Positions 33,216 through 46,705 of a stretch of DNA of 64,000 nt are shown one piece after another (positions within the stretch are counted from its first letter, which is position 1; each line of letters opens with the position of its first letter). This DNA comes from Pseudomonas sp. B21_DOA (lineage in GTDB: Bacteria; Pseudomonadota; Gammaproteobacteria; Pseudomonadales; Pseudomonadaceae): the NCBI GenBank assembly GCA_030544685.1, contig CP086683.1, positions 3,596,001 to 3,660,000 on the forward strand, given 5' to 3'. Below the pieces are notes generated by a model. That model saw only the letters and a list, made by a program, of their open reading frames with translations, was not told the DNA's origin and did not search any database. Position numbers and translations under genes: made by a program.

Positions 33216-36200
33216 ATGAAGATCAGAAGTGGTTCCTCTGGTAGTGCAGTTGTGGCTGCGCAGGAAAATCAGTTATGCATTAAAGCTGATGGGCTAGAGC
33301 GGAAAAAATAACGTCAGTGCTTTATGCGTTGTATAAAGTGCGACAAAGTGCAGCGTTGATCGATATGGAGTCAATTACTTTGACCTTGGAGGAAGAATCC
33401 TCTTTTTATTATGTGCACAAGACTTTCAGCAAAATGCTGGCGGATCTGATCAAGCCATACGATCGTAACGCGGTTGCAATCGTCACCAGCGCCGGGCTTG
33501 ACGTCTGGATCAACAACGGAAGTGGCGCTGAAAGCATACGACAGAAAATACAATCTGACCCGAATGAGCAGGCAGTCCTGAAAATAATCATGGAGGGCGC
33601 GGCGCAAACGGGTGGAGCAGTCCGCTCGGTAACGGACGATGCCAGTTATGCTCAATGGCTGCGCTTTCACGGGCTGTTGGTCCCGACTGATGTCGAGCAA
33701 CTGGAATCTCTGCTGAATTTTCTGCAATGGGAATTCCGCCGTAGTGACCGTATCGCCAGTTACTGGGACTACATCAACGGCCACGATGGTGGCTCAGCTG
33801 CATTGACCGTAACTCAGTGTCAAGAAATTCGTACAGTGACCGCAAAACTGGTTCCCGCCGGAAAAGGTTTACTGGACATGTTGTATGAAAACGTCAAGCC
33901 CGTTTTACATGACGGGATTGATTGGGAGACTGCCGACGAGGTGCTGCAGGAACTTGTGCATCATCAGTTTTCCTATGATTTGGCGAAGAAGTATATTGAT
34001 GCACTGCAGTGGTGGGGCGCTCGTGCTGTCGAGGAGTGCGATGCGTATGATTATGCGCAAGTTCTCTACACGGCCATTCTTCTTCAACTTGATCCAGGTA
34101 TTGGCAACAAGAAACAGCGCAACGTAATCGCTGGCTATGATATTTATCATCCAGCCGTTGCCGCCGATAAGAGCATGTCCAGTATTCGGCAGAGCTTTGA
34201 GCAGCATCTTGTCGGCCAGAAAATCGTGCCCCGCGCGTTGGTGCCTTTGGCATCACATATGCTGCTGTCCGCGGTGGCCCCGGTACTGTTGATCGATGGT
34301 GTGCCGACATGGCTGACTGCTGGTTCAATCGGATGGGTAACGTTGTCTCAGGCGGTCGGCATGATCGAGCTCAGCGTCAGAGGATCTTCACGCTTTGTTC
34401 ATTACGATGACGTAATGCTATTTGCCGACATGGGCTCGATAAGTCATGCACTGGGCCAACTCCAGGGCCTGGCTGCAGTTGACGTCATCATTGATTGGGC
34501 GTTGATCAACGAGGTGATCACGCAAAGTGATCTGAATGCATCTGTCGCCAATGCCGCCGAGAAAGCTCTGGGTGCCTATCAAATACATGTAGAAACGATG
34601 GTCAACGGCGTGAAGGCGTTTTCCACGCCAGTACCCAATCGGAAGAAGCTCGCGCTGGAGGCTTTGCAAAAAGCTTTACCGGAATGTGATTTTCTCGAGG
34701 ACCCGCTACTTCGGCCGGAAACTTTTTCCAGTGCACGAGTATCAATGCTGGATTTGCACATCGAGGGTGTACTGACTTCGGGCGAATGGGACTGGAATGA
34801 AACACCACACATTCTGAGCCGATATCCGCAGTTGATGAGGCTGGCGATTAATCAAGATGTTTTTGAGGCGGAGGTTCGAAAGTATCACCGCAACATTCAC
34901 AAAGCGATAGCTTCCAATATAAAGCTGGCCCTGTCTGGAATGCCCCGCCCGGATCGCGATATTTTTGCAAAAAACAAGATAACTTTCTTTACTGTGCGGG
35001 CGCCAGTTACTGAAATTATCTACCCCAGTAGCAATTACAACTTGGTGGGCGTGGCCAACAAGGGGCCTCAAAGTTTCGAGGTGCAAGCGAAGAAAGATCA
35101 GGCACGGGGCGCTTCGCGGTGATCATGATCGCCTCATACGGTGATAATGAATTTCTCTGCTATGAGTTGTTCAGCCTTTTGGGCGAATGTCGAAGAAATG
35201 ACGCTTTGGGTGAATTGATTCTGAAAACTCAAAAAATGAAGATGCAAGCCAGGCTGGATTTTCAAGGAAAGAGCAATGATAAGTCATCTCCTCTTCCCGC
35301 AACCCATAATGTTCCGACTGACTTTCATAGCTACACGCAGGGTACACGTCCCCGCCCTAATGCCTCCGATATCATGGTCATAGAAAAGCTGGGGACGCTT
35401 GCTGCGCCGACAACTCCGCCAGCGGGCAAGCACAGTCTTTATCAGTTCTTCATGGACGAACATATAAACAATATCGCGCAATTCGTGATAACGCACCGGC
35501 CTATCGGCAGCCTCGATGAACTGAAGTTGGCGTTTACTGATCTTACGGAAAGAGAGTCTCTGACCAAGAAGACCGACGAATGGGTGACGTTTGTAGTTGA
35601 TCTGGTTGTGCCCTTCAAACGATGCATTGAAGACATTGCTTCGGGTGAGCGCAACAAAGTCGTGGATGGCATTTATGCCTGCACGATGGATGCGATCGGG
35701 ATTTTCTTCACTGTCTTGGGCGCCCCGGCAAAGATACTGACTATTGCAGCAAGAACAGTTTCGCTGACGGCGAAACTCGCCAGCGTCGTGAAATATTCCT
35801 TGAAGTTGACGGTGTCGACATTCAACCCCATAGATGGGTTACCGACGGCCGGATACCTCGCGACCAAGTCACTTTTGAAAAGCGGCCTTGAATTAAGCAG
35901 GCAGGGCGTCAAGCTACTCGACTCAGCGACCTCGCAATTGCATCGATTGACCGGTAGACGTCAATCCGTGGACTTTCTGAAGTTATCCAGTTTGCCCCAA
36001 GCCGGTCAGGGCAAATGGAAACCCCGGGCAGGTGCCGCCGATGTGGTTAACGTATGTGCGTTGAACAGAAACAATCAATGGTATGCGATAAGCAGTCGCG
36101 GTACTCCGTGGGGAAAACGCTGGCTGACTTCCAGTTTCAGCACGCGTTCACTGTGCCTGGCGTGCGTCCCGAGAGCTATACGCGACATATCGTCCAGAAC

Positions 36201-36896
36201 AGTCTGCCGATTGCGCGGGAAAAGGTTGACGCGGCAGTCAACCTGCTCAGCATGCCAAAGCTCAATACCAAGACCGATTTTGCCATTGGCCTGTTTTTAG
36301 GCACCACCCCTGGAGGGCGAGATGAGTTTGCGACTTTATTGACGGCTGTTCGATTGAACGTCTGCGACACCTCCGCCAGCAATTTCGTGCTGGACAGTGC
36401 AAAAATCGGTGATCAAACCATTGAAGTCAGCCAGACCCAATACAGCGAATGGAAAAAGGCCGGCTTGCACGAGAAGGAAAGTGTCGAGTACTTGATCATC
36501 AACAACCGAAATCTCAATTCCCGTTTCAATGCAGCAGGTTTTAATTACGGTGAGGTTGCGGACGATCTGCTTCATGAGATGTTCCGCGCAGGGGCAGGCA
36601 AAACTGATTTGATTACCGCCCCGGCCAGTATGCAGAACAACACTGCCGTCCTCGATGTGGCACCGTTGCTGAATCTCGCGGCTGGGCGCCTGCCGAAACC
36701 GGGTGGCGGGTTTCACAGTGCTGCTGAAGCTCGTTCGAATGCCGACTCCTATGCAGTGTTGACTGCGCTGCTGAGTCAGGTGGAAACGGATGCTGCTGCA
36801 TACTTCAAGAACGTCCAAATCCTCAATGCAGCGGTCAACCGTCACATCGGTCGGACGATAGAGAGTGAAGTTCTCATTGAATTGAACGGTGATTGA
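33216..36896 (+). CDS. Large toxin-like protein with degenerate metallopeptidase-like C-terminus, three frameshifts
   Basis: I join four pieces into one gene of about 1227 codons, since one base added at each of three runs (A 33303-33308, G 35106-35109, G 36110-36113) gives a single open frame. The start at ATG 33216 has AGGACAG upstream. Residues around 790-900 are hydrophobic (IGIFFTVLGAPAKILTIAAR and following), as in the membrane-inserting region of Pseudomonas dermonecrotic-type toxins. The C-terminal part has LLHEMFRAGAGKTDL and later ARSNADSY, which resembles the HExxH, Asp and NADSY pattern of M35-like aspzincin peptidases, but with Arg in place of the second His. There is no signal peptide. 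Base composition is more AT-rich than its neighbours, suggesting transfer. The toxin role is inference. Confidence 0.6.
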
Positions 36897-36936
36897 TTCG
36901 TAACCCTGCCCCATGCTGGCACGGGGCAGCGTTGCT

Positions 36937-38901
<1,965 letters not shown>

Positions 38902-38933
38902 GGGGTTGCCTCTTCTTATCGGATTACACATAC

Positions 38934-39025
38934 CCTGTACGAGTGAGCCTGCTCGCGATAGCGGTGTGCCAGACCCGTAACAGGTGACTGATGTACCGCT
39001 ATCGCGAGCAGGCTCACTCCTACAG
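38934..39025. repeat. REPIN
   Basis: CCCTGTACGAGTGAGCCTGC and its inverted mate GCAGGCTCACTCCTACAG enclose a 40-base centre, with CGCGATAGCGG on the inner side of each arm. It is in the 136-base gap between bdhA and the acetoacetyl-CoA synthetase gene. Confidence 0.93.
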
Positions 39026-39037
39026 AGGGCCAGGTGT

Positions 39038-39811
39038 TTATTGCGCCAGCCAGCCACCATCGATATTCCACGCCGCGCCGCGCACCTGGCTGCCCGCTTC
39101 GCTGCACAAGAACAGCACCAGCTCACCGAGATGCTGCGGCGTGACGAACTCCAGCGACGGCTGTTTTTCGGCGAGCAGATCATGCTGAGCCTGCTGAGGA
39201 TCGATGCCCTTGGCCGCGCGATCATCGATCTGCTTCTGCACCAGCGGCGTCAACACCCAGCCCGGACAGATCGCATTGCAGGTGACATTGCTGGTCGCGG
39301 TTTCGAGCCCGACCACTTTGGTCAGGCCGATCACGCCATGCTTTGCGGCGACATATGCGGCTTTGCCGGTGGAGCCGACCTGACCATGCACCGAGGCGAT
39401 ATTGATGATGCGCCCCCAGTTTTTCCGACGCATGCCCGGCAGGCTCAGACGCGTGCTGTGAAACACCGACGACAGGTTGATCGCGATGATCGAATCCCAG
39501 CGCTCCACCGGGAACTCTTCCACTGCCGCGACATGCTGAATACCCGCGTTGTTGACCAGAATGTCGACGCCTCCAAACTCACGCTCGGCGTAAGCAACCA
39601 TGTCGGCAATCTGCGCCGGGTCGCTGACATCGGCGGGATGATGGCCAACCTTGCCGCCGTACTGAGCGACGTCAGCGATCACTTTCGAGGCGTCGCCGAA
39701 GCCATTGAGAATCAGATTGGCGCCGGCCTTGGCCAGGCTCAGCGCGATGCCCAGGCCGATGCCGCTGGTGGAGCCGGTCACCAAAGCTGTCTTGCCGGAA
39801 AGAGTGGTCAT
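39038..39811 (-). CDS. bdhA: D-3-hydroxybutyrate dehydrogenase
   Basis: NAD-dependent short-chain dehydrogenase, 257 residues, oxidising (R)-3-hydroxybutyrate to acetoacetate. The cofactor motif TGSTSGIGLGIA, the NNAGIQHVA motif and the catalytic Tyr-x-x-x-Lys in AYVAAKHGVIG are present, and the C-terminal IDGGWLAQ is typical of this subgroup. The start MTTLSGKTALVTG at 39809-39811 is seven bases after the gntP stop, so they are cotranscribed from the sigma-54 promoter. Confidence 0.95.
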   Translation of the reverse strand: MTTLSGKTALVTGSTSGIGLGIALSLAKAGANLILNGFGDASKVIADVAQYGGKVGHHPADVSDPAQIADMVAYAEREFGGVDILVNNAGIQHVAAVEEFPVERWDSIIAINLSSVFHSTRLSLPGMRRKNWGRIINIASVHGQVGSTGKAAYVAAKHGVIGLTKVVGLETATSNVTCNAICPGWVLTPLVQKQIDDRAAKGIDPQQAQHDLLAEKQPSLEFVTPQHLGELVLFLCSEAGSQVRGAAWNIDGGWLAQ

Positions 39812-39818
39812 GAATACC

Positions 39819-41210
39819 TCACACAATGCCAGTGGCGTAGAAAGTGCCGATCACCACGAAAACTGCCAGGGTCTTGATCAGCGTAATACAGAAAATGTCT
39901 TTATAGGCTTCGCGGTGGGTCAGCCCGGTCACCGCCAACAGCGTGATCACCGCGCCGTTGTGCGGCAGGGTGTCCATGCCGCCACTGGCCATCGCTGCGA
40001 CGCGGTGCAGCACTTCCAGCGGAATATTCGCCGCGTGCGCCGCACTGATGAACTGCTCGGACATCGCCGCCAGCGCAATGCTCATGCCGCCCGAGGCCGA
40101 ACCGGTGATGCCGGCCAGCAGCGTCACGGTGATCGCTTCGTTGACCAACGGATTGGGAATCTGCTTGAGCCAGTCAGCCAGCACGAGGAAACCGGGCAGC
40201 GCCGCAATCACCGCGCCAAAACCGTATTCGGAAGCGGTGTTCATAGCCGCCAGCAGCGCACCGCTGACCGCGCTTTTGCTGCCTTCGGCAAGCTTGCTGC
40301 GAATCGCCTGAAGGCCGAACGCCAACACCATGAGGATGCCGACCAGCAACGCCGCCTGCACCGCCCAGATCGCCGTGAGTTTGGCGATCTCGGTGGCGAC
40401 CGGCGCGGCCATGCCCGGCAGCGCGAGGCTATGAGTCTTGCCGTACCACTGCGGAATCCACTGGGTAAACAGCAGATTCATGATGCCCACCGCCAGCAAT
40501 GGCGACAGCGCAATCCAAGGGTTCGGCAGCTTGAGATCTTCTGCCGTTTCCGGTTCGTTGCGCAGTTCTGTGCCGTAACCTTCGCCGGCACGCTGCGCCT
40601 TGTTGCGCTGACGCTGCAGGAACAGCATCCCGGCGCAGAATACGAAGATCGTGCCGATCACCCCCAGCCACGGCGCCGCCCAGGCGGTGGTGTTGAAGAA
40701 GGTGCTGGGGATGATGTTCTGGATCTGCGGCGTGCCGGGCAGGGCGTCCATGGTGAACGAGAACGCACCGAGGGCGATGGTCGCCGGTATCAAACGCTTG
40801 GGAATATTGCTCTGGCGAAACATCTCCGCTGCAAACGGGTAAACGGCAAAGACCACGACGAACAGCGACACGCCGCCGTAAGTGAGCAGGGCGCAGACCA
40901 GCACGATCACCAGCATCGCTTGCCTGGTGCCGAGCAGGCGAATGGCCGCAGCGACAATCGAGCGGGAGAAGCCCGACAGTTCGATCAACTTGCCGAATAC
41001 GGCGCCAAGCAGGAACACCGGGAAATACAGTTTGATGAAGCCAACCATTTTGTCCATGAACACCCCGGTGAACGCGGGTGCGACGGCAGACGGATCGGTG
41101 AGCAGCACCGCGCCGAGGGCGGCGATCGGGGCGAAGAGGATGACGCTGTAGCCACGGTAGGCAGCCAGCATCAGCAGCGTCAGGGCTGCCAAGGCAATGA
41201 TCACACTCAT
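39819..41210 (-). CDS. GntP-family permease, probable 3-hydroxybutyrate transporter
   Basis: Inner-membrane carrier of 463 residues with about twelve hydrophobic segments. The family features include GVFMDKMVGFIKLYFPVFLLGAVFG near residue 50 and TGSASGGMSIALAA near residue 360. GntP proteins import gluconate-like acids, and those coupled to bdhA are thought to carry D-3-hydroxybutyrate. It is the first gene of the operon, with a GG-N10-GC sigma-54 promoter about 57 bases upstream. Confidence 0.9.
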   Translation of the reverse strand: MSVIIALAALTLLMLAAYRGYSVILFAPIAALGAVLLTDPSAVAPAFTGVFMDKMVGFIKLYFPVFLLGAVFGKLIELSGFSRSIVAAAIRLLGTRQAMLVIVLVCALLTYGGVSLFVVVFAVYPFAAEMFRQSNIPKRLIPATIALGAFSFTMDALPGTPQIQNIIPSTFFNTTAWAAPWLGVIGTIFVFCAGMLFLQRQRNKAQRAGEGYGTELRNEPETAEDLKLPNPWIALSPLLAVGIMNLLFTQWIPQWYGKTHSLALPGMAAPVATEIAKLTAIWAVQAALLVGILMVLAFGLQAIRSKLAEGSKSAVSGALLAAMNTASEYGFGAVIAALPGFLVLADWLKQIPNPLVNEAITVTLLAGITGSASGGMSIALAAMSEQFISAAHAANIPLEVLHRVAAMASGGMDTLPHNGAVITLLAVTGLTHREAYKDIFCITLIKTLAVFVVIGTFYATGIV

Positions 41211-41266
41211 GGTGTGTCTCTCCAGGATTGTTATTTTTGTGGGTGGAACGGGTGTGGAGATGTGTT

Positions 41267-41283
41267 AGCGATTATTGTGCCAA
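41267..41283 (-). promoter_or_regulatory. Sigma-54 promoter of gntP-bdhA
   Basis: Minus-strand TTGGCACAATAATCGCT has GG and GC separated by exactly ten bases within a TGGCAC context, matching the -24/-12 elements read by RpoN. The GC element is at 41268-41269, placing transcription start near 41256. The adjacent gene encodes a sigma-54 activator. Confidence 0.8.
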
Positions 41284-41362
41284 CTACCTAACATGTTGAT
41301 ATCTATAGATATTTCATGAAGTACTGAGATTGTGCCGGAAAATTTGTCTCGTTTGTGAGACC

Positions 41363-41441
41363 AAAAGATCGCAGCCTTCGGCAGCTCCTACAAGGAAATA
41401 CGTATCAACCCTGTAGGAGCCGCCGAAGGCTGCGATCTTTT
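41363..41441. repeat. Inverted repeat with 30-bp arms
   Basis: AAAAGATCGCAGCCTTCGGC at 41363 onward pairs with GCCGAAGGCTGCGATCTTTT ending at 41441, with one mismatch across the 30-bp arms. It belongs to the same type as 28877-28977 and lies between hbcR and gntP, upstream of the promoter. Confidence 0.9.
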
Positions 41442-41482
41442 GATCTTAAAAACACTATCCAAGATAAGAGATCAGTGTCTCT

Positions 41483-42897
<1,415 letters not shown>

Positions 42898-42936
42898 CTG
42901 CAGGGTCCTGAAAATATTTCGCCTGTTAAAGGCCTC

Positions 42937-43001
42937 ATCGCGAGCAGGCTCACTCCTACAGGGGAACGCATTCCAATTGCAGGAGTGAGCCTGCTCGGGA
43001 T
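42937..43001. repeat. REPIN
   Basis: ATCGCGAGCAGGCTCACTCC and the inverted GGAGTGAGCCTGCTCGGGAT lie between hbcR and the peptide transporter genes. The right unit has one changed base (CGGGAT instead of CGCGAT). Confidence 0.9.
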
Positions 43002-43038
43002 AGCCATGACTCGGTTCCGAGGCGAGCGCCGATTATGC

Positions 43039-44619
43039 CTACCCCGGATGCGCCGCCGCCAACAGCTCTTTGGTGTACGGATGCTGCGGGTTGTCGAACA
43101 CGTCGTGACTGGCGCCCCGCTCGACGACCTGGCCGTCCTTGATCACGATCATGTCATGGGCGAGCGCGCGCACCACCGCCAGATCATGGCTGATGAACAG
43201 GTAGGTCAGACCGTGTTTTTCCTGCAGATCACGGAGCAGGGCGACCACTTGTTTCTGTACGGTGCGGTCGAGGGCCGAGGTCGGTTCATCAAGAAGGATC
43301 AGCGCGGGTTTGAGCACCAGTGCCCGGGCAATGGCGATGCGCTGGCGCTGACCGCCGGAAAATTCATGCGGGTAGCGATGGCGGCTCTCCGGATCCAGAC
43401 CGACTTCCTTGAGAACACGAATTACCTGCTCGTCGCATTCGTCAGCCGTCGATTCGCAATGCACTTCCAGGCCTTCGCTGATGATCTGTGCTACCGACAT
43501 GCGCGGGCTCAGGCTGCCAAACGGATCCTGAAACACCACTTGCATCTTTCGGCGCCACGGCCGCAGTTGCTTCTGATTGAGACCATCAAGTGCTTCGCCC
43601 TGAAAGCGGATACTGCCTTCGGAGTCGAGCAAGCGCAGAATCGCCTGCCCCAGCGTCGACTTGCCCGAACCGGACTCGCCAACAATGCCCAAGGTCTTGC
43701 CGCGCTGAATATTCAGGCTGATGCCATCAACTGCGCGCAAATATTGCTTGCGGCGAAACAGTCCGCCACCGACCTGGAAATCGACACGCAGGTCAGCGAC
43801 TTCCAGCACATTTTCACGTTCGTCACGGGGCAGGGCTTCACCTTCCGGTTCTGCGTTCAACAGCACGCAGCTGTAAGGGTGTTTGGGTTCGGTAAACAGG
43901 GTTTCGCAGGGTGCCTGCTCGACGATCTCGCCAGCCTTCATCACGCACACCCGCTGCGCGATGCTGCGCACCAGATTGAGATCGTGACTGATCAGCAGCA
44001 GCGACATGCCGAGCCGCTGTTGCAAGGACTTGAGCAGCAAGAGAATCTTGCGCTGCACGGTGACATCCAGCGCCGTGGTCGGCTCGTCGGCAATCAACAA
44101 CTCCGGTTCGCAGGCCAGGGCCATGGCGATCATCACCCGTTGCCGTTGCCCGCCAGAGAGCTGATGCGGATAAGCTTTCAAGCGTTCCTTGGGCTTTTGA
44201 ATGCCGACCAGTCCGAGCAATTCGAGAATACGCTGCTGCGCTTGCTTGCCGCCGAGGCCACGGTGCAGCAACAGGGTTTCGCCGATCTGCTTTTCGATGG
44301 TGTGCAGCGGATTGAGCGAGGTCATTGGCTCTTGAAAGATCATCGCAATGCGATTGCCGCGCAGCTCACGCAAGACTTTCGGCTCGGCACCGAGCAGTTC
44401 CTGTCCGCGATAGCGGATGCTGCCACGGGTTTGCGCCTCCGTATCGGGCAGCAGTTGCAGGATCGAATGCGCGGTCACCGATTTCCCCGAGCCCGATTCG
44501 CCGACCAGCGCCAGGCACTCACCGGGGCGGATATCCAGGCACAGTTCTCGCACCACCGTCTGGCCATGGAAGGCGACATTGAGGTTGCGGATTTCGATCA
44601 GGTTTTCAGTCATGGTCAC
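43039..44619 (-). CDS. yejF: Peptide ABC transporter ATPase with two nucleotide-binding domains
   Basis: A 526-residue ATPase formed by two fused ABC domains. The first has Walker [11 protein letters not shown], signature [14 protein letters not shown] and DEPTTALD; the second has [24 protein letters not shown] and DEPTSALD. Each ends in the oligopeptide-type C-terminal region ([22 protein letters not shown]). It powers the YejBE-type permease pair encoded just upstream, whose family imports peptides, including microcin C and peptidyl nucleosides in some bacteria (Npp in P. aeruginosa). It is the last gene of the operon, three bases after yejE. Confidence 0.92.
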   Translation of the reverse strand: MTMTENLIEIRNLNVAFHGQTVVRELCLDIRPGECLALVGESGSGKSVTAHSILQLLPDTEAQTRGSIRYRGQELLGAEPKVLRELRGNRIAMIFQEPMTSLNPLHTIEKQIGETLLLHRGLGGKQAQQRILELLGLVGIQKPKERLKAYPHQLSGGQRQRVMIAMALACEPELLIADEPTTALDVTVQRKILLLLKSLQQRLGMSLLLISHDLNLVRSIAQRVCVMKAGEIVEQAPCETLFTEPKHPYSCVLLNAEPEGEALPRDERENVLEVADLRVDFQVGGGLFRRKQYLRAVDGISLNIQRGKTLGIVGESGSGKSTLGQAILRLLDSEGSIRFQGEALDGLNQKQLRPWRRKMQVVFQDPFGSLSPRMSVAQIISEGLEVHCESTADECDEQVIRVLKEVGLDPESRHRYPHEFSGGQRQRIAIARALVLKPALILLDEPTSALDRTVQKQVVALLRDLQEKHGLTYLFISHDLAVVRALAHDMIVIKDGQVVERGASHDVFDNPQHPYTKELLAAAHPG

Positions 44620-44622
44620 GCT

Positions 44623-45645
44623 TCAGGATCGAGGGTCGAAAGCGTCACGTAACGCTTCGCCGATGAATACCAGCAAGGAGAGGATCAGCGCCAGGGTGAA
44701 GAATGCGGTCAACCCGAGCCACGGCGCTTGCAGGTTCTGCTTGCCCTGGCCGATCAGTTCGCCCAGCGAGGCACTGCCGGCCGGCATGCCGAAGCCAAGA
44801 AAATCCAGCGCGGTCAACGTCGAAATCGCCCCGGTCAAAATGAACGGCAGATAGCTCAGTGTCGCGTTCATCGCGTTGGGCAGGATGTGCCGGAAAATCA
44901 CTTTGCGGTCAGTCAGGCCCAAGGCGCGTGCGGCTTTGACGTATTCCAGATTGCGCCCGCGCAAGAACTCGGCCCGTACCACATCGACCAGTGCGAGCCA
45001 GGAAAAGAGCGCCATGATCCCCAGTAACCACCAGAAATTCGGCTCGACGAAACCGGAGAGGATGATCAGCAGGTAAAGCACCGGCAGTCCCGACCAGACT
45101 TCCAGCACCCGCTGCCCCAGCAGATCGACCCAGCCACCGTAATAGCCCTGCAACGCGCCGGCGGCGATACCGATCAGCGCGCTGACAAACGTGAGCATCA
45201 AGGCAAACAATATCGATACCCGAGCGCCAAAGATGACGCGGGCCAGCACATCACGCGCCTGATCGTCGGTGCCCAGCCAGTTGACCGATGTTGGTGGGCT
45301 CGGCGCCGGTTTGTTCAGGTCATAGTTGGGCGTGTCATCGCTGAACGGAATCAGCGGGAACAATAACCAGCCGCCGTCCTTGTGGATCAGGTTTTGCACA
45401 TATTCGCTGCGGTAATCAGCCTGGAAGGGCAGTTGCCCGCCGAACTCCTGTTCGGTGTGGCGCTTGAACACCGGGAAGTACCACTGGCCCTGATAACTGA
45501 CCATCAACGGCTTGTCGTTGGCGATCAATTCACCACCCAGCGTCAGGATGAACAGGCCGATGAACAGCCACAGCGACCACCAGCCGCGACGGTTTTTCTT
45601 GAAACGTTCGAAACGTCGGCGTCCTAGAGGCGAGAGCTTGAACAT
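44623..45645 (-). CDS. yejE: Peptide ABC transporter permease, YejE type
   Basis: Inner-membrane permease of 340 residues. The N-terminus has the family opening LSPLGRRRFERFKKNRRGWWSL and one helix, then a large periplasmic part (to about residue 130), then five helices with LARVIFGARVSILFAL and the EAA loop YVKAARALGLTDRKVIFRH. It pairs with YejB. The start at 45643-45645 overlaps the yejB stop by one base. Confidence 0.92.
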   Translation of the reverse strand: MFKLSPLGRRRFERFKKNRRGWWSLWLFIGLFILTLGGELIANDKPLMVSYQGQWYFPVFKRHTEQEFGGQLPFQADYRSEYVQNLIHKDGGWLLFPLIPFSDDTPNYDLNKPAPSPPTSVNWLGTDDQARDVLARVIFGARVSILFALMLTFVSALIGIAAGALQGYYGGWVDLLGQRVLEVWSGLPVLYLLIILSGFVEPNFWWLLGIMALFSWLALVDVVRAEFLRGRNLEYVKAARALGLTDRKVIFRHILPNAMNATLSYLPFILTGAISTLTALDFLGFGMPAGSASLGELIGQGKQNLQAPWLGLTAFFTLALILSLLVFIGEALRDAFDPRS

Positions 45646-46705
45646 CAGGCATTCCTCGCAGCGAAGTCGATACGCGGGTCGACCAGGGTGTAGCAGAGGT
45701 CGCCGATCAGTTTTATCAGCAGGCCAAACAGGGTGAAGATGAACAGCGAGCCGAATACCACCGGATAGTCCCGCGAAACCGCCGCTTCGTAACTCATGCG
45801 CCCAAGGCCATCGAGGGAAAAATCACTTCGATCAGCAGCGAGCCGGCGAAGAACACGCTGATGAACGCCTGAGGTATGCCTGAGACCACCAGCAGCATCG
45901 CGTTACGAAAAACGTGTCCGTACAGTACGCGGCGTTCGCTCAAACCTTTGGCCCGGGCCGTGACGACGTACTGTCGGGTGATTTCATTGAGGAACGAGTT
46001 TTTCGTCAGGATGGTCAGGGTGGCGAATCCGCCAATCACGAGTGCGGTGACCGGCAGCACCAGATGCCAGAAATAGTCGGCGATCTTGCCCAGCGTCGAC
46101 AGCGATTCGAAGTTGTCCGAGACCAGTCCGCGCACCGGAAACCAGTTCAGCGAAGTGCCGCCGGCAAATACCACGATCAGGAACATCGCAAACAGAAACG
46201 CTGGCATTGCATAGCCAATGATGATCGCCGTGCTGCTCCAGATATCGAAATGGCTGCCATGGTGGACGGCCTTGCGGATGCCCAGCGGGATCGACACCAG
46301 ATAGGTGATCAGCGTCGCCCACAGCCCGAGCGAAATGGTCACCGGCATCTTTTCCAGAATCAGGTCGGTGACGGTGGCGCCGCGAAAGAAGCTCTTGCCG
46401 AAATCCAGCTGCGCGTAGTTTTTCAGCATCAGCCACAGGCGTTCGTGGGCAGGCTTGTCGAAGCCGTACTGTTTCTCGATGTCCTTGATCAGCTGCGGGT
46501 CGAGGCCACGGCTGGCGCGCGACGCGTTGCTCGATGTCTCGCTGGCTCCGCCGCCGACGCTGGCACCGCCGATGCCTTGCAGATGGGCGATGGCCTGTTC
46601 CACCGGTCCGCCGGGCGCGGCCTGAATGATCACGAAATTGACCAGCAGGATGATCACCAGCGTCGGAATGATCAGCAGCAGGCGCCGCAGTATGTAACCC
46701 CACAT
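45645..46705 (-). CDS. yejB: Peptide ABC transporter permease, YejB type, one frameshift
   Basis: Inner-membrane permease of 353 residues after repair. It begins [21 protein letters not shown], typical of DppB/YejB proteins, and has the EAA loop [21 protein letters not shown]. The frame breaks at the A run 45818-45822. One added base changes [13 protein letters not shown] to [23 protein letters not shown], the conserved end of the family, and the new frame runs to the TGA at 45645-45647, exactly meeting yejE. The start ATG overlaps the stop of the binding-protein gene. Confidence 0.9.

Noticed and set aside
39705..41291. 528-codon plus-strand frame over gntP and the start of bdhA
   Set aside because: Its product is mostly Arg, Gln and His with no domain pattern, while the minus strand encodes a normal GntP permease.
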